From positions 1,398,006 through 1,462,005 of the forward strand of contig NZ_FPCH01000001.1 in assembly GCF_900116175.1 (NCBI RefSeq): a stretch of 64,000 nt of DNA, given 5' to 3'. The position numbers and the translations under genes were made by a program. Below, piece by piece: positions 9,371 through 17,200 of the stretch. Origin of the DNA: Hyphomicrobium facile (GTDB lineage Bacteria > Pseudomonadota > Alphaproteobacteria > Rhizobiales > Hyphomicrobiaceae). The notes beneath the pieces were generated by a model, which was given only the letters and a program-made list of their open reading frames with translations, did not search any database and had not been told where the DNA came from. Each line of letters starts with the position of its first letter. The first letter of the stretch is position 1.

Positions 9371-9850
9371 AAAAGGCGTTTGCCTGTGGTCGGCGGCGTT
9401 TCGCCGAATTCCGAAAACAAATGCGCGAATGGAATTGCATCTCCGTGCGGCCGATATGCGGCTCGCCGAAGAATGTTGGAATATTGAATCAACATTAATC
9501 CTTCTTTCACCCCTGCTGGATAAAACAATCATCGCTACTTAATGCGTCGAAAAATTATTGATGAGTGTAAGCCGCCTTTTGCGGTTGATTGAATTCACAG
9601 CAGCGCGGATTTTTGTTCTCATATTCTCGCAGAGATAATTGTCAGTCGATTTCTTGATTTCGCGGCCTGTCAGGCTGCTGTTCTCGAATTGGTAGATCTG
9701 TTCATCGGTATTTCTGCGCGGCGGTAATGTTCGACGCGAACGTATGATTTTTGTTGCATTCATTGGGAGATCTAGTGGCGCCGAGGGCATTGGCCTTTGA
9801 GGCCTACGCTAGAAGAAGCTGATTTTTTCTCCAATTTTAGGGGGCATTCC
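9371..9850. other. 480-base intergenic region between the glycan operon and the secretion operon
   Basis: This AT-richer stretch has no convincing gene; short open frames on either strand have no protein-like features. It holds an inverted repeat AATGTTG-N11-CAACATT (9472-9496) and several short A/T runs. It probably carries the terminator of the upstream operon and the promoter of the secretion operon, but I cannot name promoter elements. Confidence 0.5.
9472..9496. repeat. Inverted repeat, possible operator or weak terminator
   Basis: Seven-base perfect arms AATGTTG and CAACATT separated by 11 bases. The arms are AT-rich and the sequence after it is T-rich but not a clean T run, so a terminator is possible but weak; a binding site for a dimeric regulator of the secretion operon is the alternative. 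Confidence 0.3.
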
Positions 9851-12145
9851 ATGTTGAATGTATCGGCGGGGGCTGGTGGCCTCCCAGGGGAAGGCGATCT
9901 GGGGAAGGACGGGGCCGCGACACCGAAGACGAATGGTCACGCGAAGACTCCGGGCAATATTGCCTACCTCAACCGCGATGAAGCGGGCGTCAATGCCGCA
10001 AATTCAATGGTGCCGTCCTCGTCGGCGAGCGGCTTTTGGGCACTTGCTGCAATAGCTGCGCATTACAGAATTGCGGCTCAGCCCGAGCAAATAGCCCATT
10101 CTCTCGGCATTTACGGAAAGCATTGCAGTAGCGAGGATATCGTCCGTGGCGCTCAGAAAATAGGACTGAAGTCGAAAATTCTGAAGCAGCAGAATATCGA
10201 TCGCCTGAATGTCGTGCCGCTGCCCGCGGTTTTGCGCCTGAATGACGGCCAGTATATCGTTCTTTCCAATAGGCTTGCCGACGGTCGGTTTCGGCTCGTA
10301 TCTCCAATCACGCGTGCAGTGAAGGTGGCGGACTCGGCTGCACTGGCCGAATGCTGGGGGGGTGAAATAATCCTTCTGCGGCGTCGTTTGGCGGGTGCTG
10401 GTATAAGCCCGGCGGCGTTCAATTATCGCTGGTTTCTCGCTTCGATTTGGCGGTATCGCCGTCCGCTCTCTCATGTGCTGGCGGCTTCATTATTCATCCA
10501 GCTGTTTGCATTGATCACGCCTCTGTTCTTTCAGGTGATCATCGACAAGGTTCTCCCCTACAAGGGCGAGTCGACGCTGTTGGTTATTGTTGGCGGCCTG
10601 GTTTTGCTGGGTGCGTTCGACGTCACGCTCCAATATTTGCGCTCCTATGCTCTCAACCACACAACAAGCCGGATAGATGTCGAGCTTGGTGCGCGGTTGT
10701 TCGATCATCTGCTGCGCCTGCCGCTCTCATATTTCGAAACGCGACCGACCGGGCAGACCGTTGCTCGCATTCGAGAACTCGAGACGATACGGTCGTTCCT
10801 CACGGGCCAAGGGCTGTCGTCAATTATCGACTCGCTGTTTGCGGTCATTTTCATTTCCGTTCTGTTTTGCTACTCGGCGCTGCTCGCAACAATCGTATTG
10901 GCGTCGATCCCTTTCTACGTGGGGATCGCCGTCCTGGTCAGGCCCATACTGCGTCAGCGGATCGACGAGCGCTTCAACTGCGGGGCGGCCAGTCAGCAGT
11001 TCCTGGTCGAGTCGATCGTCGGCATGCAGACGCTCAAGGCGGCGTCGATCGAGCCGACCTTGGGCAATGAGTGGGAAGAGAAGCTTGCTTCCTATGTGCG
11101 CACATCGTTCAAGGCAGTCACCTTAAGCAATCTCGGGCAGAACGCGATCCAGTATGTGGGAAAGGCGACTACCGCCTTTGTAATTCTATTTGGGGCGCGC
11201 GCAGTGATGAACGGGGAGATGAGCATCGGCGCGTTGGTTGCCTTCACGATGATCATGAACCAGGCTATCGCGCCGATACTTCGGCTCTCGCAACTTTGGC
11301 AAGACTTCCAGCAAGTTCATATTTCGGTAGACCGCCTCGGCGATATTTTGCGAAGTCCGGTCGAGAACAAGCCTCAAGCGTGCGCGAGCCTCGCGCCTTT
11401 GCGTGGTGCCATCAAGTTCAGCGACGTCAGTTTCCGGTATTCGCCCGACGGCAGTGATGTGCTGAGGGATATCAATATCGAAATTCCGGAGGGTCAGGTC
11501 ATCGGGATCGTGGGTCCTTCGGGATCCGGAAAATCTACGCTGACGAAGCTGGTTCAGAGGCTTTATCGTCCAGAGCGCGGGCAGATTTTCTTGGACGGCA
11601 TCGATATCGGACACGTCGACACGAGCTGGCTACGACGCCAGATCGGGGTGGTCCTGCAAGAGAACCTTTTGTTCAACCGTTCCATTCACGACAACATCGC
11701 GCTTGCCAATCCGGCATTGCCGCGCAGTGCGATCATGTCGGCTGCGAAGCTCGCGGGCGCCGATGAATTCATTTCGAAGCTGCCACTTGGCTACGACACG
11801 TTGATAGAGGAACGCGGCGCCAACCTGTCTGGAGGGCAGCGGCAGCGCATCGCGATTGCGCGAGCCTTGGTCACGCAGCCACGCATCCTGATCCTGGATG
11901 AGGCGACGAGTGCGCTCGACTACGAGAGTGAGCAAATCATTCGCGCGAATATGCGGGAAATGACGAAGGGGCGCACCGTCATCATCATCGCACATCGCCT
12001 GGCGGCGGTGCAGTGCTGCGAACGCATTATCGTTGTCAAAGATGGGAGCATTGTCGAAGACGGCTCGCCCATTGAGCTTCGCAAGCGCGTCGGCGGTGCC
12101 TACGCGACCCTTCATAAACTTCAGTTTTCGACGATGGAGGCTTAA
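9851..12145 (+). CDS. Type I secretion ABC transporter with degenerate C39-like domain (HlyB/LapB type)
   Basis: A protein of 764 residues. The ATG at 9851 has a purine-rich site AGGGGG six bases upstream; an in-frame TTG at 9797 is less likely. Domains in order: C39-like peptidase domain (~50-175) that lacks the catalytic cysteine (SSSASGFWALAAIAAHY in its place), as in RTX-protein exporters; six-helix ABC membrane domain (~190-480); ATPase with Walker A GPSGSGKST (~554), signature LSGGQRQR (~659), Walker B ILILDEATSALD (~680) and switch His IIIAHRL (~715). It energises one-step export of an unfolded substrate through an adaptor and an outer-membrane TolC-like pore. No TolC gene lies in the window. 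The adaptor gene follows directly. Confidence 0.92.
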   Translation: MLNVSAGAGGLPGEGDLGKDGAATPKTNGHAKTPGNIAYLNRDEAGVNAANSMVPSSSASGFWALAAIAAHYRIAAQPEQIAHSLGIYGKHCSSEDIVRGAQKIGLKSKILKQQNIDRLNVVPLPAVLRLNDGQYIVLSNRLADGRFRLVSPITRAVKVADSAALAECWGGEIILLRRRLAGAGISPAAFNYRWFLASIWRYRRPLSHVLAASLFIQLFALITPLFFQVIIDKVLPYKGESTLLVIVGGLVLLGAFDVTLQYLRSYALNHTTSRIDVELGARLFDHLLRLPLSYFETRPTGQTVARIRELETIRSFLTGQGLSSIIDSLFAVIFISVLFCYSALLATIVLASIPFYVGIAVLVRPILRQRIDERFNCGAASQQFLVESIVGMQTLKAASIEPTLGNEWEEKLASYVRTSFKAVTLSNLGQNAIQYVGKATTAFVILFGARAVMNGEMSIGALVAFTMIMNQAIAPILRLSQLWQDFQQVHISVDRLGDILRSPVENKPQACASLAPLRGAIKFSDVSFRYSPDGSDVLRDINIEIPEGQVIGIVGPSGSGKSTLTKLVQRLYRPERGQIFLDGIDIGHVDTSWLRRQIGVVLQENLLFNRSIHDNIALANPALPRSAIMSAAKLAGADEFISKLPLGYDTLIEERGANLSGGQRQRIAIARALVTQPRILILDEATSALDYESEQIIRANMREMTKGRTVIIIAHRLAAVQCCERIIVVKDGSIVEDGSPIELRKRVGGAYATLHKLQFSTMEA

Positions 12146-13951
12146 GTGAAAGCGCGCGCTGTCCGGTTGATCGGGTGCCTGTCGTTGTTCGCCGGCATCC
12201 TCGGTATTACCCATCAACTCTTCTTATATTTTGCAGGTGGCGCTTGGGGCGGGCGCCCATCGTCCCCATCCGTCATCGGCTGGTGGATGGACGTTTCGTC
12301 CGCAGTGATGGCATCGGCCCGCAACGCGGGTGACGCGCTAAATGGGCAGCCATTGGTGTTGGCGTTTGTCGAGCTACTTGTTTCGGTTCCGGTGGCGCTG
12401 GCTCTTTTCTTCGCAATATTTTCCTTGGCGTCGCGCAATTCGTTCAGCGGCCTTGCCGGTGCGATTGCGCGGTTCTTCACCAGAGGCGGTTTGCGGCCGG
12501 TTCTCAGAGACCGCGGCGTTGCTGTCTCCCCGGCCACGCGTCAGCGAATGGAAGCGGTGCATCGGGAGTTTCTACCGGCGGCGCTCGAGCTTGTTGAAAC
12601 GCCACCATCGCCCATCGCCGTCGCTTTGCTTTGGTTCGTTTGTCTCGGCTTTTCGTCCGTGCTGGCGTGGTCGTATTTCGGCCATCTCGATATTTATGCG
12701 ACGGCGAGCGGCAAAATTCAGCCCAGAGGCGGCTCAAAAATCGTTCAGCCATTGTTGCCGGGTAAAGTCATCGCGATGCACGTTGAAAACGGCAGTCACG
12801 TCAAGGCGGGCGATCTTCTTATCGAACTTGATCCGACCGAAACGGCGGCCGATAAAACAGCGCAAGCATTGGAACTTCAGGCCACGCGAGCAGAAATTGC
12901 GCGGCGGGAGGTCGCCGTTGCAATCGCGCGTAGCGATACTCTCGCGTTGCGGCCCATTCCTTTCGACGAGAGCCTCGGCGACGTTCTGCGCGATCGGGAA
13001 GAGCACGTTCTCGTGGCCGATGTTGCTCACTTGGTTTCAACGCGTGACAGCCTCGAAGCACAGTTGAGAGAGGCGGGCGCGCGTTACGATCATACGACGA
13101 TGACGGTCGCGGCGAGGAAGAGTTTGCTCGCCGTATTGAAGGAGCGCGTGGACGTAAGAAATGAGATCGACTCGCAGGGTGGGGGATACCGCGCAAGGGT
13201 TCTCGATGCCATGCAGGAATATGAGCGGGAAAAGACAAATCTCGCGAGCGATCAGGGTGAGCTCATTGAGGTCGAGGCAGCCAAGAATTCCGCTAAGGCC
13301 AAAATCGACGAAGCTATTGCGCAGTTCATATCTGAGCAAACGGCGAAGCTCGCCGAGGCTCAGCGCAAGCGCGACGGGTTGGTGCAGGATCTCATCAAAG
13401 CGACCGTGAAAGAGGCGCAGACGCGGCTGGTGGCGCCGATCGACGGAATGGTTCAGCAACTTTCCGTGACGACGGTCGGACAGGTTGTGTCGAGCGGGCA
13501 ATCCCTCATGACGATTGTGCCGGATGATGCTCCAATCGAAATTGAAGCCATGATCCTCAATCGCGACATCGGTTTCGTGAAGGTGGGACAACCCGTGACG
13601 ATCAAGGTCGATGCGTTTCCATTCACGCGATATGGGACGCTCGAGGGTACCGTCACGACCATCTCGCATGATGGCGTCGATCAGAAAACGGCTGCAAATC
13701 TTAGCGACGCCGCAAGCCTGACGAGGCCGCAAGGGGCACCCACTTCTACAAATGCCGCAACAGCAGAGACGCTCGCGTTTCCTGCCAGAATAACCATCTC
13801 GCGAGAAACGATCGATGTCGACGGAGAGAAAATTCGGCTGCGTCCCGGGATGTCGGTGAGTGCCGAGGTCAAGACAGGGCAGCGTCGCGCCATCGACTAC
13901 GTGTTGTCTCCGCTTCGCGAAATTCAATCCGCTTCGCTGCAGGAACGCTAA
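12146..13951 (+). CDS. HlyD-family type I secretion adaptor with an extra N-terminal membrane domain
   Basis: A protein of 601 residues, starting at a GTG placed immediately after the exporter stop codon. Residues ~150-601 are a normal HlyD adaptor: a membrane anchor (IAVALLWFVCLGFSSVLAW, ~157-177), lipoyl half-motifs (GKIQPRGGSKIVQP and GKVIAMHVENGSHVKAGD), a long coiled-coil hairpin (~230-425), then RLVAPIDGMVQQLSV and a beta-barrel region. The first ~150 residues are additional and hold two more hydrophobic segments (~8-30 and ~72-95). HlyD proteins are usually 400-480 residues with one anchor, so this is an uncommon extension or a fusion of a small membrane protein. Confidence 0.85.
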   Translation: MKARAVRLIGCLSLFAGILGITHQLFLYFAGGAWGGRPSSPSVIGWWMDVSSAVMASARNAGDALNGQPLVLAFVELLVSVPVALALFFAIFSLASRNSFSGLAGAIARFFTRGGLRPVLRDRGVAVSPATRQRMEAVHREFLPAALELVETPPSPIAVALLWFVCLGFSSVLAWSYFGHLDIYATASGKIQPRGGSKIVQPLLPGKVIAMHVENGSHVKAGDLLIELDPTETAADKTAQALELQATRAEIARREVAVAIARSDTLALRPIPFDESLGDVLRDREEHVLVADVAHLVSTRDSLEAQLREAGARYDHTTMTVAARKSLLAVLKERVDVRNEIDSQGGGYRARVLDAMQEYEREKTNLASDQGELIEVEAAKNSAKAKIDEAIAQFISEQTAKLAEAQRKRDGLVQDLIKATVKEAQTRLVAPIDGMVQQLSVTTVGQVVSSGQSLMTIVPDDAPIEIEAMILNRDIGFVKVGQPVTIKVDAFPFTRYGTLEGTVTTISHDGVDQKTAANLSDAASLTRPQGAPTSTNAATAETLAFPARITISRETIDVDGEKIRLRPGMSVSAEVKTGQRRAIDYVLSPLREIQSASLQER

Positions 13952-14024
13952 TCGAATTAGGTGCTCAATATCGATGATTATGAAAGTCTGGAATAAAATA
14001 TCATAGCTCAGTGGTCAGAATGTT

Positions 14025-14039
14025 TTCAAAAATTTTGAA
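14025..14039. repeat. Palindrome before the secreted-cargo gene
   Basis: TTCAAAA-A-TTTTGAA is a 7+1+7 palindrome ending nine bases before the ATG at 14048, overlapping the place of the ribosome binding site. It could be an operator half-pair or an RNA hairpin; position is the only support. Confidence 0.3.
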
Positions 14040-14047
14040 GGTGCGCG

Positions 14048-17000
14048 ATGTCGAATGCAATTGTACTTGAGAATGAGAAGCCGGGAGCTCCCCAAAGCGA
14101 ATGGATGCTTCAGCCGGGCGAGGCGAGTTCGAGTATCGAGGGGTTCACGACCTCGATGAGCACGAATTTGGGGAGCACAGTCAATTTCAAAATCAACACA
14201 GACTCCAACGATTACCGGATCGATATCTATCGTTTGGGATATTATGGCGGCGATGGGGCTACGCTCGTTACGTCGATGGAGCACCAGGGCGCGGTCAACC
14301 AGCCCAATCCGATAACTGACCCGACCACCGGCAACATCGACGCCGGGAATTGGAGCGTCACGGATTCATGGAATATCCCAACCAACGCGACATCCGGCGT
14401 CTACATCGCTAAATTGACCCGTCTGGACGGAACGAGTGGCGAAAACATCATTCCGTTCGTTGTGACGAATAATGCGAGCACCTCCGACATCATCTTTCAA
14501 ACATCGGATTCAACCTGGCAAGCTTACAATGCCTGGGGTGGCGGAAGCTTCTACACCGATACGGCACAGAACATCAGCTACAACCGGCCGATTCAAACTC
14601 CTGCCGGGCCTGACGATACGACGGCGTCGGGACCTTGGGATTTCGTTTTCGGCGAGGAACTGCCGGCGATATATTTTCTCGAGAAGAACGGTTACGACGT
14701 CAGCTATCAATCCGGTATCGATACGGCGACGAACGGCAGCCTCTTGCTCAACCACAAGGCATTTTTGTCGGTCGGCCACGATGAATATTGGACTGCACAG
14801 CAGCAGAATAATGTCCGCGCGGCTCGCGACGCGGGCGTCAGTCTCAATTTTTGGAGCGGCAACGAAAGCTATTGGACGACCGAGCTTCTTCCGAGCATCG
14901 ACGGAAGCGGAGATCCCAATCGCACGCTGGTGACCTACAAAACATCAGCCACGGGATTGCAGAATCCCGATGGCGTATGGACGGGTGCGACCCGTGATCC
15001 AGCTGGCGGCCTTATTCCCGAGAACGGACTTTCCGGCCAGATGTACTACGTGGATTGGGACCACAATACTCCGCTCAATCCAATCACCGTGCCGTACAAG
15101 TACGCTCAACTGAACATCTGGAAAAACACGGAAGTCGCTAATCTCCAACCCGGACAAACATATACAAGTCAGAGTGACTACCTAGGATACGAATGGGATG
15201 TGAACGCCACATCAAGCGAGGTGGCGAACAATGGGTTCAGTCCAGCGGGTCTCGTGCCTCTGTCGTCCACCACGGTGACGTCTGACGCGGTGAGCAATGC
15301 CTACATCCTCACGGGATTGATCACGGGCACTGCAACCCACAATCTGACCCTGTATCGTGCGCCCAGCGGTGCGCTAGTATTCGCCGCGGGAAGCATCATG
15401 TGGTCTTGGTCCCTCTCGTCCTTGCATACGCCGGGGCCGGACGGGTCGCCAACCGATGCGCCAGCCGATCCGGCCTTCCAGCAGGCGATGGTCAATCTTC
15501 TGGCTCAAGAGGGAATTCAGCCGCAATCGCTGGATTCGAGCTTGGTCTTGGCCTCGCAATCGACGGACTTCTTGCCGCCGACCACGGTTATCTCAACGAA
15601 CACCGCCGCACAGTTCGTTGCGGGGCAGCTCGTAACAATCACCGGTACAGCAACGGACCAGGGCGGCGGCGTCGTTGCGGGCGTAGAAGTATCGACCGAC
15701 GGCGGCAACACTTGGCATGAAGCCAATTTCGCAGCGGCCGCCGCGAATGTCAGCTGGTCTTACACGTGGACGCCCGCCGCGACGGGTTCCTATACCATTT
15801 TGGCGCGTTCGGTGGATGACGTCGCCAATCTTGCGCATCCTCTTCTCAGCCCCAATTTTTCGATCACAGATTTCTACAGTAATTTTGCGGTGTCGCAGGG
15901 ATGGGCTAGCGCGGATACGTTACGTACGCTCGCTGATTTCAATGGTGATGGCCGGGCCGATTTCGTCGGGTTCGGCGCTTCAACGGTCTATGCTTCTGCG
16001 TCTCTCGGGGACGCGTCTCAGTATAATGGCGGCGCGAGCTTCTCGACGAGTCTCAGATCCTTAGCCAATGATTTTACAATCGCTCAAGGCTACACGGCGG
16101 CGAACCAGCGCGGAATGGATTTTGTCGGAAACCTCTCGAGTTCACCGACGGATCACTTCGATACGCTTTGGGCGGTCGGCGCGGACGGGTTTCATTACGC
16201 TTCTGTTGCGAGTTCGGGCGCGGCAACCGGGTCGAAGGTCTATAACAACTTCGGGCTCGCCCAAGGCTGGACCCAGACGTACGGCGTCGATGTCGCCTTC
16301 CTCTCCAAATCCGATGCCTACGCCTCAATCGTCGGGTTCGGCGTTTCCGGTCTTTGGGTTGGACAGCAGGCGTTCAATCCTACGGCGACGCCAGCGGCAA
16401 GCTATATTGCTGCGGGCTCGCAAACGCTCGGCGGCGCATCGGGATGGGACAGCACGTTGGATATCCAAACGTTCCGCGATTACCGGGGCAACATGATCGA
16501 CTTGAACAACGACGGAATTGCCGACTTCGTCGGAATGGGACCGACCGGATTGGAATACGCTTACGGTCAGTTTACCGCCGGTGCGACCGCGGGGTCACAG
16601 GTCTACTCGCTCGGTGCCATTCAGAAGGGCTCTACCGGAACGAATATCGATTTCGGCCGAGACCAGGGGTGGGATACGTCGACGTCGGATCGCATTCTTG
16701 CCGACATCAATGGAGATGGGCGGCTTGATGTCGTCGCTTTCGGCGACGCTGGCGTTTGGGTCTCGATCGGTCAGCAGGCCAATGCCGACGGAAGCGGTGC
16801 GTTCGGCGCAGCATACCTCGCCATGGCGAACTTCGGTACGCAGCAAGGGTGGAGCACAGCTGTAAACACACGCGTGTTAGGCGACCTCTACGGTAATGGT
16901 AAGATCGATATCGTCGGTTTCGGCGCGGATTATACGTTTATTGCAACGCCGACGGTGGACGCCGCGACCGGACATGTGACGTTTGGGATCAGCGAAAGCT

Positions 17001-17134
17001 TGCATGCTTACGGAACGAATGAAGGGTACTCACCCTCTCAGAATTTCCGTGGCGTCGCAGATGTCAACGGGACCGGTGTCGATAGCATTGTGGTGAGCAG
17101 TCTATCGAATACTCAAATCGTCAGTCACGTATAA
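14048..17134 (+). CDS. Large probable type I-secreted protein: dimethylformamidase-like domain plus FG-GAP repeats
   Basis: A protein of 1028 residues without an N-terminal signal peptide. Residues ~10-490 resemble the large-subunit C-terminal domain of N,N-dimethylformamidase (IDIYRLGYYGGDGA, then FLSVGHDEYWTAQQQ and LNFWSGNESYWT). Residues ~510-610 look like an Ig-like/BIG domain with GGGVVAGVEVSTDGGNTW. Residues ~620-1028 are FG-GAP/VCBS-type repeats with calcium-loop cores DFNGDGRADFVGFG, DLNNDGIADFVGMG, DINGDGRLDVVAFG and DLYGNGKIDIVGFG. The absence of a signal peptide and the position 96 bases behind the exporter and adaptor genes make it the likely cargo. No classic GGXGXD nonapeptide array is present. 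Enzyme activity and substrate are not known. Confidence 0.75.
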   Translation: MSNAIVLENEKPGAPQSEWMLQPGEASSSIEGFTTSMSTNLGSTVNFKINTDSNDYRIDIYRLGYYGGDGATLVTSMEHQGAVNQPNPITDPTTGNIDAGNWSVTDSWNIPTNATSGVYIAKLTRLDGTSGENIIPFVVTNNASTSDIIFQTSDSTWQAYNAWGGGSFYTDTAQNISYNRPIQTPAGPDDTTASGPWDFVFGEELPAIYFLEKNGYDVSYQSGIDTATNGSLLLNHKAFLSVGHDEYWTAQQQNNVRAARDAGVSLNFWSGNESYWTTELLPSIDGSGDPNRTLVTYKTSATGLQNPDGVWTGATRDPAGGLIPENGLSGQMYYVDWDHNTPLNPITVPYKYAQLNIWKNTEVANLQPGQTYTSQSDYLGYEWDVNATSSEVANNGFSPAGLVPLSSTTVTSDAVSNAYILTGLITGTATHNLTLYRAPSGALVFAAGSIMWSWSLSSLHTPGPDGSPTDAPADPAFQQAMVNLLAQEGIQPQSLDSSLVLASQSTDFLPPTTVISTNTAAQFVAGQLVTITGTATDQGGGVVAGVEVSTDGGNTWHEANFAAAAANVSWSYTWTPAATGSYTILARSVDDVANLAHPLLSPNFSITDFYSNFAVSQGWASADTLRTLADFNGDGRADFVGFGASTVYASASLGDASQYNGGASFSTSLRSLANDFTIAQGYTAANQRGMDFVGNLSSSPTDHFDTLWAVGADGFHYASVASSGAATGSKVYNNFGLAQGWTQTYGVDVAFLSKSDAYASIVGFGVSGLWVGQQAFNPTATPAASYIAAGSQTLGGASGWDSTLDIQTFRDYRGNMIDLNNDGIADFVGMGPTGLEYAYGQFTAGATAGSQVYSLGAIQKGSTGTNIDFGRDQGWDTSTSDRILADINGDGRLDVVAFGDAGVWVSIGQQANADGSGAFGAAYLAMANFGTQQGWSTAVNTRVLGDLYGNGKIDIVGFGADYTFIATPTVDAATGHVTFGISESLHAYGTNEGYSPSQNFRGVADVNGTGVDSIVVSSLSNTQIVSHV

Positions 17135-17148
17135 GCGTGCCACTCAAT

Positions 17149-17192
17149 TGGGTCATGGGCTGCCGGCTTCGTATCCGGCGGCCCCAGACCCA
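17149..17192. terminator. Bidirectional hairpin between convergent genes
   Basis: Long near-perfect arms, starting TGGGTC and ending GACCCA, enclose a CTTCGTAT loop and a GC-rich core (GCTGCCGG pairing with CCGGCGGC). It sits in the 66 bases between the secreted-cargo gene and the minus-strand glycosyltransferase gene and most likely ends both transcripts. There is no long T run. Confidence 0.6.
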
Positions 17193-17200
17193 GTGATGTT

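Noticed and set aside
9371..9420. Short GC hairpin GGCG/CGCC after the GNAT-like gene as a terminator
   Set aside because: Short stem with no T run after it; evidence too thin.
9539..9790. An 83-codon open frame on the minus strand in the region before the exporter gene
   Set aside because: Basic, low-complexity composition, no recognisable domain and no good ribosome binding site; it covers the likely promoter region.
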